Made by a program: the position numbers and the translations under genes. Shown piece after piece: positions 1 to 7,922 of a stretch of 49,742 bases of DNA. The stretch comes from MA-ANB-1 sp040878225 (lineage in GTDB: Bacteria; Actinomycetota; Acidimicrobiia; Spongiisociales; ZC4RG35). The notes beneath the pieces were generated by a model that was not told where the DNA came from, made no database searches, and worked only from the letters and a program-made list of their open reading frames with translations. Positions within the stretch are counted from its first letter, which is position 1. Each line of letters begins with the position of its first letter. Where the stretch lies: the NCBI GenBank assembly GCA_040878225.1, contig JBBDMR010000157.1:1-49742 (forward strand), read 5' to 3'.

Positions 1-921
1 CAGGTCGAGCCCGGTGACCATCTCGGTGACCGGATGCTCCACCTGGAGCCGGGTATTCATTTCGAGGAAGAAGAACTGGTCATTGTTGAACAGAAACTCC
101 ACGGTGCCCGCGCCTACGTAGCCGACAGCATTTGCTGCAGCGACGGCGGCCTCGCCCATGCGCTCCCTGGTCTCCTTATCGATTGCCGGACTCGGGCTCT
201 CCTCGATGATCTTCTGGTGGCGTCTCTGGATCGAGCACTCCCGCTCATGTAGAGAGACCACGTTGCCGTGTTGGTCCCCGAACACCTGGATCTCGATGTG
301 CCTCGGCCCGGTCAGATACTTCTCGAGGAAGACCGTCGCATCGCCGAAGGAGCTTGCGGCTTCGCGCCGGGCTCCTGCCACCGCCTCGACGAGACCGTCG
401 GCGGAATCGACGATCCGCATCCCTTTGCCGCCACCACCGGCGCTGGCTTTGATCAACACCGGGTAGCCCACTTCCTCTGCAGCAGTGAGGGCTTCTTCGT
501 CGGACAGATCGCTGAGCTCGGTGCCGGGTAGACACGGAACACCGGCGGATGCCATGAGCTTCTTCGCTTCGACTTTCGAGCCCATGGCGGCAATCGCCTC
601 AGGGGAGGGGCCGATCCAGGTCAAACCCGCTTCGATCACCGCCCTGGCGAAGTCCGGATTCTCGGAGAGAAACCCGTACCCCGGGTGTATGGCGTCTGCC
701 CCCGAAGAAATCGCTGCCTCCACAATCGCCTTCTGGTCGAGATAGGTCTCGGCAGGAGTCCGGCCTGGCAGCCGGACCGCAGTTTCGGCTTCCCGGACGT
801 GCGGTGCCCCGGCTTCGCTATCCGAGTAGACAGCAACAGTCTCTATCCTTAGCCGGGCACAGGTTCGGAAGATCCTACGCGCGATTTCTCCGCGATTTGC
901 CACAAGGACTTTGCGAATCAT
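1..921 (-). CDS. Biotin carboxylase domain of an acyl-CoA carboxylase alpha chain (partial, 3' end beyond window)
   Basis: The first 307 codons of an ATP-grasp biotin carboxylase, which carboxylates biotin with ATP and bicarbonate for transfer to an acyl-CoA. The protein opens with the family signature MIRKVLVANRGEIA. It then shows HPGYGFLSEN, the glycine-rich ATP loop KASAGGGGKGMR near residues 156-167, the HERECSIQRRHQK segment, and EMNTRLQVEHPVTE near residues 286-300 with the catalytic Arg/Glu region. The reading frame is open to the window edge, so the C-terminal part and any fused biotinyl carrier domain are outside. It is likely the partner of the carboxyltransferase at 1738-3336, although a divergent gene lies between them. 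ATG start; no alternative upstream start is needed. Confidence 0.93.
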   Translation of the reverse strand, partial: MIRKVLVANRGEIARRIFRTCARLRIETVAVYSDSEAGAPHVREAETAVRLPGRTPAETYLDQKAIVEAAISSGADAIHPGYGFLSENPDFARAVIEAGLTWIGPSPEAIAAMGSKVEAKKLMASAGVPCLPGTELSDLSDEEALTAAEEVGYPVLIKASAGGGGKGMRIVDSADGLVEAVAGARREAASSFGDATVFLEKYLTGPRHIEIQVFGDQHGNVVSLHERECSIQRRHQKIIEESPSPAIDKETRERMGEAAVAAANAVGYVGAGTVEFLFNNDQFFFLEMNTRLQVEHPVTEMVTGLDL

Positions 922-998
922 GTTTGTGGAGGCTAACCGCAGGGAACTTTCTGTCGATAGCCGGAGTCTTATACCTAGTACACGAGGGAGAATCAGTT

Positions 999-1727
999 GT
1001 GACAATGATGAAAACAAGGCCTGAGGAGCGTCAAGACGCTCCCGCACCGGCCGTCAACCCCCAGCCGCCGCAACCAGCGCAGAGACGCTCGGGATCCGGC
1101 CTGCTCATCGGTTTGTCAGGATTCTTCCTGGCCGTCCTCCTCGTTGTCGTCGGCTTTGTCGCGTGGTCCGCGCGCGGGATCGTCGACGCTATCCCCACTC
1201 CTGCGGACATCGCCGCGGTGTTCGAACCGGAGCCATTCACCGATATCGGCCCGGTAGTGGTGAGTTCGGTCCAGGACCTGGGAAGCCTGACCACCGTTGA
1301 GGTCGTGGAGTACACCATCGTCGAAAAGGGCACCGACGCCGGATGGCTCTCCTGGGCTCGGGGTGACAGCCTGCGGATGATCGCCGTGGCCAGGATCGGG
1401 GCCGGGGTTGATATCAGTGGCCTGACACCGGGTGATTTCTCCGTGTCGGAGGATGGCGTGGTCGAAGTGAACCTCCCTGCTGCCGCAATCCAGTATGTGG
1501 CTGTGGACAATGACGCAACCGAAGTCCTGGACCGCGACATGGGCCTCTTCACCAAGGGCGACCCTCAGCTCGAAGGTGAGGCGCGTCGGGTGGCTGAGAC
1601 CGTTCTGGTCGATGCGGCAATCGAAGATGGCGTCCTCGTTCAGGCCGAGGAGAACGCGACAACCGTGCTTACCAACTTCCTGGTCAGCCTGGGATACACC
1701 GACGTCGTGGTGAACTTCGGGAACTGA
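999..1727 (+). CDS. DUF4230 family membrane-anchored protein
   Basis: A 242-residue protein with a proline-rich cytoplasmic N-terminus, one transmembrane helix (about residues 30-55, starting GLLIGLSGFF) and an extracytoplasmic domain matching DUF4230 as I remember it: 'VVVSSVQDLGSLTTVEVVEY', then 'GAGVDISGL', then VNLPAAAI. The function of the family is unknown. I chose the GTG at 999 because GAGGGAG sits 8 nt upstream. Two ATGs at 1005 and 1008 are alternatives. The frame stays open up to 804, but that part runs antisense to the biotin carboxylase and has no membrane-protein character, so I exclude it. It is divergent from the carboxylase and converges on the carboxyltransferase with only 10 nt between the stops. 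Confidence 0.85.
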   Translation: MTMMKTRPEERQDAPAPAVNPQPPQPAQRRSGSGLLIGLSGFFLAVLLVVVGFVAWSARGIVDAIPTPADIAAVFEPEPFTDIGPVVVSSVQDLGSLTTVEVVEYTIVEKGTDAGWLSWARGDSLRMIAVARIGAGVDISGLTPGDFSVSEDGVVEVNLPAAAIQYVAVDNDATEVLDRDMGLFTKGDPQLEGEARRVAETVLVDAAIEDGVLVQAEENATTVLTNFLVSLGYTDVVVNFGN

Positions 1728-1737
1728 TCGAGCCCGA

Positions 1738-3336
1738 CTACATCCTGAAAACGCCGAAACGATCGGTACCCTTCACCGGGCCAGAGTGAATCGCCGATAA
1801 CGCGATCCCGACCACGTGTCTGGTGTCTCTGGGATCGATGAGCCCGTCGTCACGGACCAGCGAGGTCGAGAAATAGGACTGTTCCTCGTGTTCGATCTGT
1901 GCCTCGATCTCGGCGCGCCTCTTGGCGTCGGCTGCTTCGTCGAATGCAACCCCTCGCGCCTCTGCTGCTGTCTTCGCGATTATCGACATGACCCCGGCCA
2001 GTTGTTTGGGCCCCATCACCGCAACCTTGTGGTTGGGGTATCCGAACACGAAGCGAGGCTCGAAAGACCGCCCCGACATTCCGTAGTTGCCCGCTCCGTA
2101 GGAGACACCGGCCATCAGGGTGATGTGGGGGACCTCGGAGTTGGACACCGCATTGACCATCTTCGCCCCGTCCTTGATGATGCCCCTCTGCTCGTACTCC
2201 TTGCCCACCATGTAGCCGGTGGTGTTGTGGCTGAACAGGATCGGAGTGTCATGGCGGTTGCACAACTGGATGAACTCGGTTGCTTTGTGGGCCTCCTCAC
2301 TGAAGATGACGCCCTGCTGGTTGGCAATGACTCCGATCGGGTATCCGTGGATCGATGCCCATCCTGTGAGGATCGAAGACCCGTAGAGGCTCTTGTACTC
2401 CTCGAAGCGGGAACCGTCGACCACCCGGGCCAGAATCTCACGCTGGTCGAAGGGCACGCGCAGGTCCCGGGGGATCACACCGAGGATGTCGTCGGGATCG
2501 TGAACCGGGTCGTCGGCTGGTTTTGTCGGGCCATAACCCTGTTTGCGCCAGTTGAAGTGGCTGACGATGTCCCGGCCCATCCGTATCGCCTCGTGCTCGT
2601 CGTTGGCAAAGTAGTCCGAGAGCCCCGAGGTGCGGGAGTGCATCTCCGCCCCGCCCAACTCCTCGTCGGTCGATTCCTCCCCGGTGGCCATCTTGACCAG
2701 AGGAGGCCCGCCGAGGAAAACCTTCGCCTGGTCCTTCACCATCACCGAGTAGTCGCACATTGCCGGGAAATAGGCGCCTCCCGCGGTCGACGACCCGAAG
2801 ACGATGGCCACCGTCGGGATGCCGAGTTTGGAGAGCCGGGTCAGGTTGCGGAACCACTTGCCTCCGGTGATGAAAACGGCTGCCTGGTCGGGAAGGTCGG
2901 CACCGCCCGACTCGATCAGGTTGATCAGAGGCAGCCGGTTCTCCATGGCGATGTCCATCGCCCTCAGGCTCTTCGCCAGCGTATAGCGGTTGAACGACCC
3001 GGCCTGGCTGGTGGGGTCGTTGGCGAGGATCACGCATTCGACGCCCTCGATCACTCCGATCCCGGTTACGAGGTTTGCCCCGAGGTTCTTGTCGGTGCCC
3101 CAGGCGGCCAGCGTCGACAGCTCCAGGAAGGGTGTGTCCCGGTCGAGGAGGAGATCGATCCGCTCCCGGGCGAGAAGCTTTCCCCGGTCGCGGTGGCGCT
3201 TGATGTATTTCTCACCGCCACCTTCCTGCGCTTCGCGGGTCAGATCCTCGAAAACGGCAAGGACCTGCTCCATTTCGGCGCGGTTGGCGACGAAGTCTTC
3301 CGACCCGCGGTCGATGTTGGTACCCAGTACTGGCAT
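1738..3336 (-). CDS. Acyl-CoA carboxylase carboxyltransferase (beta) subunit, methylcrotonyl/geranyl-CoA carboxylase-like
   Basis: A full-length 532-residue carboxyltransferase that moves CO2 from carboxybiotin to an acyl-CoA. The crotonase-like N domain holds LLARERIDLLLD and GGAYFPAMCDY. The C domain holds 'GVSYGAGNYGMSGRSFEPRF' followed by FVFGYPNHKVAVMGP. The GAGNYGM...PRF arrangement resembles MCC/GCC beta chains (LiuB/AtuC type) more than propionyl-CoA carboxylase, so a branched or unsaturated acyl-CoA substrate is an inference. The ferredoxin gene lies 38 nt upstream on the same strand and may be co-transcribed. The matching biotin carboxylase begins about 0.8 kb downstream, beyond the DUF4230 gene. 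Substrate cannot be fixed from sequence alone. Confidence 0.93.
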   Translation of the reverse strand: MPVLGTNIDRGSEDFVANRAEMEQVLAVFEDLTREAQEGGGEKYIKRHRDRGKLLARERIDLLLDRDTPFLELSTLAAWGTDKNLGANLVTGIGVIEGVECVILANDPTSQAGSFNRYTLAKSLRAMDIAMENRLPLINLIESGGADLPDQAAVFITGGKWFRNLTRLSKLGIPTVAIVFGSSTAGGAYFPAMCDYSVMVKDQAKVFLGGPPLVKMATGEESTDEELGGAEMHSRTSGLSDYFANDEHEAIRMGRDIVSHFNWRKQGYGPTKPADDPVHDPDDILGVIPRDLRVPFDQREILARVVDGSRFEEYKSLYGSSILTGWASIHGYPIGVIANQQGVIFSEEAHKATEFIQLCNRHDTPILFSHNTTGYMVGKEYEQRGIIKDGAKMVNAVSNSEVPHITLMAGVSYGAGNYGMSGRSFEPRFVFGYPNHKVAVMGPKQLAGVMSIIAKTAAEARGVAFDEAADAKRRAEIEAQIEHEEQSYFSTSLVRDDGLIDPRDTRHVVGIALSAIHSGPVKGTDRFGVFRM

Positions 3337-3374
3337 TACCCGACGAGGCTACTCGTAGTGATGCCCTGGCAGGT

Positions 3375-3677
3375 CTAGTGGTGGACGGCGTCTTCGGAGT
3401 AGGGCTCGATCATGATGCACTCGCCGGGGCACTCCTCGGCCGACTCGATTGTGTCCTCGATCAGCTCGTCGGGGACCCGGGCAAGACCGCGCGCCCCGTC
3501 CGGGGCCTGCTCGCCGTCGAAAACAACTGTGCTGTCGAAGTATTTCGACTCTTCTTTGACGACCCAGAGGCCGTCGTCACGCCCGACGAACACGTCAGGG
3601 GTTATCTCTTCACAAATCCCGTCACCGGTGCAGAGGTCCTGGTCGATCCAGACCATCAGCTTCGTCTCTTTGGCCAT
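3375..3677 (-). CDS. Single-cluster ferredoxin with CxxDxxC motif
   Basis: A 100-residue acidic ferredoxin beginning MAKETKLMVWID. The N-terminal cluster motif is C16-T-G-D19-G-I-C22, in which the second Cys of a normal 4Fe motif is replaced by Asp, and the terminal ligand region is AEECPGECI near residue 85. This is the pattern of small actinobacterial [3Fe-4S] or Asp-ligated [4Fe-4S] ferredoxins that feed P450s or other oxidoreductases. The frame is open further upstream to 3908, but that segment is antisense to the MaoC gene, so I take the ATG at 3677. It is divergent from maoC (54 nt between starts) and 38 nt ahead of the carboxyltransferase. Its redox partner is not in the window. Confidence 0.85.
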   Translation of the reverse strand: MAKETKLMVWIDQDLCTGDGICEEITPDVFVGRDDGLWVVKEESKYFDSTVVFDGEQAPDGARGLARVPDELIEDTIESAEECPGECIMIEPYSEDAVHH

Positions 3678-3731
3678 ACCCACAAACTTAGCCTGACTGG
3701 CAGGTTTCGCTAGTCGTGGCACAATCCGTTT

Positions 3732-4178
3732 ATGGAAATAGCGCGGAATCTCGCAGAACAGGTCGGCCAACATCTCGGTGTTTCGGAGTGGATGCTCGTT
3801 GACCAGGAACGGGTCAACCAGTTTGCTGATGCGACCGACGATCACCAGTGGATCCACCTCGACGCCGAAAGGGCGGCACAGGGTCCGTTCGGGGGGACAA
3901 TCGCCCACGGCTTCCTCACACTCTCCCTCACTGTGACGCTGGCCGGGCAGGTCCCGCTCGATGTTGGAGAGCCCAAGATGTTGATCAACTACGGGCTGGA
4001 AAAGGTGAGATTCCCGGCCCCGGTGCCGGTGGGCTCCAGGATCCGGGCCAGTGTCGAGCTGGGAAATGTCACCGAGGTCAGCGGCGGAATCCAGGTGAAC
4101 CGGATCGTGACGATTGAAGTCGAGGGCCAGGAGAAGCCCGCGATGGTGGCCGAAACCGTCTCCCGGTGTTATTACTGA
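3732..4178 (+). CDS. MaoC-family (R)-specific enoyl-CoA hydratase / NodN-like hot-dog protein
   Basis: A 148-residue single hot-dog domain protein. The hydratase motif is visible as FADATDDHQWIHLD, with Asp and His of the catalytic dyad, followed by 'GPFGGTIAHGFLTLSL', the MaoC signature. The C-terminal strand ends AETVSRCYY. It is expected to add water reversibly across a trans-2-enoyl-CoA. It lies alone on the plus strand between the divergent ferredoxin and the convergent SDR gene (33 nt between stops). Its position beside thiolase, CoA-transferase and SDR genes suggests it supplies the hydroxyacyl-CoA for that set, which is inference. Length agrees with NodN/MaoC single-domain relatives (about 150 residues). 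Confidence 0.92.
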   Translation: MEIARNLAEQVGQHLGVSEWMLVDQERVNQFADATDDHQWIHLDAERAAQGPFGGTIAHGFLTLSLTVTLAGQVPLDVGEPKMLINYGLEKVRFPAPVPVGSRIRASVELGNVTEVSGGIQVNRIVTIEVEGQEKPAMVAETVSRCYY

Positions 4179-4211
4179 TCCAATCCTGAGGAGGACCGGG
4201 TCCGGGCCGAC

Positions 4212-4910
4212 TCAGGTGAGACTCCGCCCTCCACCGACCACCAGGACGTGCCCTGTGATGTAGGAGGACTGGGGGGAGAGGAGGTACCAGACTGCGTTGG
4301 CGATCTCCTGTGGCTCACCCATCCTGCCCAGGGGGATCGCGGCAATCATCTTCTCCCGGATCTCGTCGGGAATCGCCAGGGACATCTCACTTGCAATCAG
4401 CCCGGGTGCAATTGCGTTCACTCTCACATCCGGTGCCAGGTCGATGGCGAGGGCGCGGGTCATCCCGACCAGGCCTCCTTTGGACATCGAGTAGTTGTAC
4501 TGCCCGAAGTTGCCGAGATAGGCACGGGAGGCGATGTTGACGATCGCCCCTCCCGGGGCCATCAGCGGCGCGAGAGATCCGGCGAGGCGGAATGCGGCGC
4601 CGAGGTTCACGTCGAGGACGGAGGCGAAATCGGTATCGGTCATGTTGATCAGTCGGGCATCCCTGGTTATCCCGGCGTTGTTCACCACCCCGACCAGTGG
4701 CAACCCGGTCTGTTCAACGGCGACCTGCACTATCGAAGGGCCATCCTCGGAAGTGAGGTCGACCTGAACCGGCACGATGCCTTCGGAGAGGGCAAGTTCG
4801 GGGGCGATGTCCACGCCGATCACGGTGAACGGGCCGGCATCCCCGATCGTCTCGGCAATCACCCTGCCGATCCCGCGGGCGGCCCCGGTGACGACAACCG
4901 CCCCGTTCAC
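4212..4910 (-). CDS. Short-chain dehydrogenase/reductase (3-hydroxyacyl-CoA dehydrogenase / FabG-like), active subunit
   Basis: A 232-residue classical SDR. Cofactor loop TGAARGIG at residues 8-15, VVNNAG at 75-80, catalytic Ser128 in VNIAS, and Tyr140/Lys144 in YSMSK; it ends ITGHVLVVGGGRSLT. All catalytic residues are present. I set the start at the GTG that overlaps the stop of the upstream gene (GTGA). The longer open frame upstream (to 5063) encodes Arg-rich shadow sequence of the neighbouring gene. It is the last gene of an overlapping thiolase - CoA-transferase - degenerate SDR - SDR operon, so an NAD(P)-linked hydroxyacyl-CoA oxidation or its reverse is the likely reaction. The coupled degenerate SDR may be its structural partner. 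Confidence 0.9.
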   Translation of the reverse strand: MNGAVVVTGAARGIGRVIAETIGDAGPFTVIGVDIAPELALSEGIVPVQVDLTSEDGPSIVQVAVEQTGLPLVGVVNNAGITRDARLINMTDTDFASVLDVNLGAAFRLAGSLAPLMAPGGAIVNIASRAYLGNFGQYNYSMSKGGLVGMTRALAIDLAPDVRVNAIAPGLIASEMSLAIPDEIREKMIAAIPLGRMGEPQEIANAVWYLLSPQSSYITGHVLVVGGGRSLT

Positions 4911-5362
4911 GCCAGGGCCTTTCCGATGTGGCCGGGGCCAATGTGGACCAGTTCCCCGGTGACCATTCCGTCGGCGACGAGCGCCGCCGCCCTCTCGATT
5001 GTCCCGGCCGGGTCGTGGTCGTCGTCGTAGGCGACCACGTTGGCGGTCCACCCCTTCTTCCACCCCTCGATTGCAGCGGTTCGCGCGGCCGACACCAGCC
5101 CGGCGGCGACCATCGCATCTGCCGGACCATTCCTCCCGAGAAGGGCGTCGTTGGTGACGATGTAGACAAAGGAGTGGCCGCTCCGGGCGGCTTCCCGGGA
5201 TCGCTCGAAAGCAGCGGTCAATTCTGCTTTGGCGTCATCCCAGGTTGCGGCCCCGGATTTGGCCCAGAAGATGAGCCCCCGTTCCAGAATCAGGTCTTCG
5301 GCTTCGATACCTTCGGGGGGTCGCACCTCACCGCTCAACTGCAACCGCCTTCCCTTCGTCAA
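4907..5362 (-). CDS. Truncated, catalytically dead SDR homologue (putative pseudo-subunit of the adjacent SDR)
   Basis: A 151-residue protein that aligns by eye with the C-terminal two thirds of the next gene's SDR. VYIVTNDALLG (66-76) matches VNIASRAYLG; 'AMVAAGLVSAARTAAIEG' matches the active-site helix; TANVVAYDD matches RVNAIAPG; VTGELVHIGPG matches ITGHVLVVGGG. It lacks the N-terminal TGxxxGIG dinucleotide loop. At the catalytic positions Ser becomes Thr70, and Tyr and Lys become about Asp82 and Ala86. It therefore should neither bind NAD(P) nor catalyse. It starts inside the CoA-transferase gene (ATG), with an alternative GTG at 5324-5326 just after that gene's stop, and overlaps the SDR by 4 nt. 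A structural or allosteric subunit role is inference. Confidence 0.82.
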   Translation of the reverse strand: MTKGRRLQLSGEVRPPEGIEAEDLILERGLIFWAKSGAATWDDAKAELTAAFERSREAARSGHSFVYIVTNDALLGRNGPADAMVAAGLVSAARTAAIEGWKKGWTANVVAYDDDHDPAGTIERAAALVADGMVTGELVHIGPGHIGKALA

Positions 5363-6515
5363 TCAGCTTCTCGACTGTGTCGGTGTCGACCCCCGCCTCG
5401 ATGAGGATCTGGCGGGTGTGGCTCCCCAGTTCGGGCGGAATACCTTCGCTTCTTCCGGGTCTGCCGTCGATGCGAATCGGGCTACCCGTCGACCGGACCA
5501 GCCCGGCGACCGGATGCTCGAATTCCACTGCCATCTCGTGATACCGGGCCTGGGGGTCGTCGAAGGCCTCGGCCAGGGTGAGCACCGGACCCGCAGGCAG
5601 GCCAGCCAATTCGAAGAGCTCGATCCAGTGCGAGGCCGGCTCCTCGTCGAAGACACTTTGCAGCCTCGTCACGAGGTCATCGAGATTTTTCATGCGATCT
5701 TGGTTGGTTGGATAGTCGGCGAGAAGGTCTGGCATCTCCAGAGCGTCACACAACAGTTCAAAATGACGGTCGGACACCACGGCCAGGGTGAACTGGCGGT
5801 CTTTCGACCCGAACACCTGGTTCGGGGCGAGGAACGGGCTCGCGGTACCGGTCCGCTCCGGCTGGCTGCCGTCGGCGAAATGGATCGCGTTCCATCCCGA
5901 TTGCACCGCCATCGCCCCGTCACGCAGCGAGATGTCGATCTGGCGGCCCCGGCGTGGCGACTCGGCGAGTGCCGCCGAAACCGCGAAGGCCGCGTTGGTC
6001 CCTGCGACGTAGTCACCAATTGTGGTCGCGGTCTTGCGGGCCCCGTCACCTGGAGCCCCGGTGATCGAGATCATCCCGGACTCTCCCTGGAAGACGATGT
6101 CTATCCCCGGTCGGGAGGCGTAAGGGCCTGCTGAGCCGAAGGCCGAGATGGTCGTGTAGACAAGCGTGGGGTTGATCTCGAGGCAGCGTTCGGCGCCGAG
6201 CCCGAGCCGGTCCATCGCGCCGTAGCGCAGATTGTGGATCAACGCGTCAGCCTTCTTGACCAGATTGTCGAGAACCCGCTTCGCCACCCAGTCCCGGGTG
6301 TCGATGGCGAGCGACTCTTTGCCCCGGTTGACCGCGAGGAAGAACACCGACTCCCCGTTCTGAAAAGGCCCGAATTGCCGCCCCAGGTCGCCGGTCGGAG
6401 GTTCGACCTTGATCACACGGGAGCCGAGGTCGGCGAGAAGCATCCCCGCGTAGGGGGCGGCGATGAGATTGCCCAGTTCGACAACCGTGAAGCCCCGCAG
6501 CGGGCCTTCAGACAC
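5328..6515 (-). CDS. CaiB/BaiF-family (class III) CoA-transferase
   Basis: A full-length 395-residue family III CoA-transferase, which moves CoA between carboxylic acids through an aspartyl-CoA thioester. It starts 'GFTVVELGNLIAAPYAGMLL' at residue 8, typical of the family, with VIKVEPPTGDLGR near 34-46. The expected catalytic Asp is Asp168 in IGDYVAG. The C-terminal half has LPAGPVLTLAEAFDDPQ. Its start overlaps the thiolase stop by 8 nt and its end overlaps the degenerate SDR gene, so the four genes are probably translated from one mRNA. The acid substrate is not predictable. Activation of a dicarboxylic or branched acid with succinyl-CoA or acetyl-CoA would fit the context. Confidence 0.93.
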   Translation of the reverse strand: MSEGPLRGFTVVELGNLIAAPYAGMLLADLGSRVIKVEPPTGDLGRQFGPFQNGESVFFLAVNRGKESLAIDTRDWVAKRVLDNLVKKADALIHNLRYGAMDRLGLGAERCLEINPTLVYTTISAFGSAGPYASRPGIDIVFQGESGMISITGAPGDGARKTATTIGDYVAGTNAAFAVSAALAESPRRGRQIDISLRDGAMAVQSGWNAIHFADGSQPERTGTASPFLAPNQVFGSKDRQFTLAVVSDRHFELLCDALEMPDLLADYPTNQDRMKNLDDLVTRLQSVFDEEPASHWIELFELAGLPAGPVLTLAEAFDDPQARYHEMAVEFEHPVAGLVRSTGSPIRIDGRPGRSEGIPPELGSHTRQILIEAGVDTDTVEKLIDEGKAVAVER

Positions 6516-7716
6516 GCTCGATCACCAGGGCGATCCCCTGACCGACGCCGATGCACATCGTGGCCAGCCCGAATCGTCCGCCGCGGCGCCGCAGTTCATG
6601 GGCCAGGGTCACCACAATCCGCGCTCCAGAGGCGCCGAGTGGATGGCCGATGGCGATGGCTCCGCCGTTCACGTTCACTATCGCCGGGTCGAGGTCGAGG
6701 AGGCGCATGCTGGCCACCACCTGGGCGGCAAAAGCCTCGTTCAGCTCCACCAGGTCGAGGTCGGATGCGGCCAACCCGGCCCTCTCCAGTGCCTTGGTGG
6801 AGGCCGGCACCGGGCCAATCCCCATCACATCAGGGTGGACGCCTGCCGCTGCCGAGCTCACTATGCGCGCCATCGGGGTCAAATCGTGTTTTTCCAACCC
6901 TTCCCCCGTGGCAAGGAGGAGAGCGGCCGCCCCATCGTTCATGGGGGAGGAGTTTCCTGCGGTCACGGTGCCGTCCGGTTTGAATACCGGCTGCAGCGAC
7001 GCCAATGTCTCGAGAGAAGTGTCGGGACGCGGTCCTTCGTCGCTTTCGACCATCGCGAGGCTGCGGCCGGCGGGATCAGAAGGAGCCGCGATCGGATCGA
7101 TCTCGTCTTTGAATCTCCCTCCCTCCACGGCGGCGACGGCCTTCTGATGGCTTTCCAGGGCAAACTTGTCCTGGTCCTCGCGGGAAACCTCATACGTTTC
7201 GGCAACCCGCTCGGCTGTCATCCCCAGTGTGATCGGCGGGTACATTTCCTCCATCAGCGGGTTGATCAGCCTCCATCCGAGGACGGTGTCGGCGATCTCG
7301 GGCGCGCCCGACGGGAATGGGCGGTTTGCCTTCGCCAGCACGTACGGAGCACGGCTCATGGACTCCGAGCCCCCGGCAATCATCACCTCGCCCCATCCCG
7401 CGCCGAGTGAGTGTGACGCCGAGACGATTGCCTGCATTCCGGATCCGCAGAGCCGGTTCACCGTGTTGCCGGGGGTCTCGATGGGGAGGCCGGCGAGCAG
7501 GGCAGCCATGCGGGCGACATTCCGGTTGTCCTCACCCGCCTGATTGGCCGCGCCCCACTGGACGTCTTCGATGGCGGAAGGGGCGACGCCGCCGTTGCGC
7601 TCCATCAGCTTGGAGATCGCATGAGCGGCGAGGTCGTCGGGCCGGACGTGGGCGAGCTGGCCACCTCTCTTGCCCATAGGGGTGCGGCACCCGTCGACTA
7701 TGTATACGTCTGTCAT
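6508..7716 (-). CDS. Thiolase (acetyl-CoA C-acyltransferase)
   Basis: A 402-residue degradative-type thiolase that cleaves 3-ketoacyl-CoA with CoA, or condenses acyl-CoAs. Nucleophile Cys90 lies in NRLCGSGMQ, His358 in GHPLGASGAR, and the second acid/base Cys388 in CIGVGQG, so the full catalytic set is present. The start codon is preceded on its strand by GAGGAAG at good spacing. It heads the operon with the CoA-transferase and two SDR-like genes. A 19-bp palindrome lies 27-45 nt upstream of the ATG and is a candidate operator. FadA-like beta-oxidation thiolase is the simplest call; specificity for a substituted ketoacyl-CoA is possible. Confidence 0.95.
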   Translation of the reverse strand: MTDVYIVDGCRTPMGKRGGQLAHVRPDDLAAHAISKLMERNGGVAPSAIEDVQWGAANQAGEDNRNVARMAALLAGLPIETPGNTVNRLCGSGMQAIVSASHSLGAGWGEVMIAGGSESMSRAPYVLAKANRPFPSGAPEIADTVLGWRLINPLMEEMYPPITLGMTAERVAETYEVSREDQDKFALESHQKAVAAVEGGRFKDEIDPIAAPSDPAGRSLAMVESDEGPRPDTSLETLASLQPVFKPDGTVTAGNSSPMNDGAAALLLATGEGLEKHDLTPMARIVSSAAAGVHPDVMGIGPVPASTKALERAGLAASDLDLVELNEAFAAQVVASMRLLDLDPAIVNVNGGAIAIGHPLGASGARIVVTLAHELRRRGGRFGLATMCIGVGQGIALVIERV

Positions 7717-7742
7717 CGCTCGCTTCCTCGTGCTTCTCGCAG

Positions 7743-7761
7743 ATAGGGCCTATAGCCCTAT
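7743..7761. promoter_or_regulatory. 19-bp palindrome upstream of the thiolase operon (candidate operator)
   Basis: The inverted repeat ATAGGGC-CTATA-GCCCTAT has seven perfect base pairs either side of a 5-nt centre that is nearly symmetric itself. It sits 27 nt upstream of the thiolase start, where a repressor would block RNA polymerase, in the 206-nt divergent gap before the HhH-GPD gene. TetR- or FadR-type regulators of acyl-CoA operons bind sites of this shape, but no such regulator gene is in the window, so its binder is unknown. Confidence 0.5.
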
Positions 7762-7922
7762 TACACCTCATCCTGTTTCGCAGTATGTTCGCATGGTTGG
7801 GATGGGGGTTAGGCAACGGCCCGGTTGCCGGGTGAAAGGTGGGGGACTCGTCCGGCGGCCGCGGCCAATGCCACCGATCTCGGATCTTTCTCCTTTCTGC
7901 AGCCTCCACTACCGTCCGGGTC

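Noticed and set aside
941..975. ECF-sigma-like GGAAC and a TATACC element before the DUF4230 gene
   Set aside because: Spacing and the second half-site do not fit a single promoter class, so I do not annotate it.
1816..3378. Plus-strand open frame of about 520 codons opposite the carboxyltransferase gene
   Set aside because: It is a GC-bias shadow: its product is His/Arg/Gly-rich without any domain, while the opposite strand encodes a full-length conserved enzyme.
4911..5063. N-terminal extension of the SDR into the upstream gene
   Set aside because: The extra residues are Arg/Gly-rich and precede the conserved start of the SDR fold; they are the neighbouring gene read in another frame.
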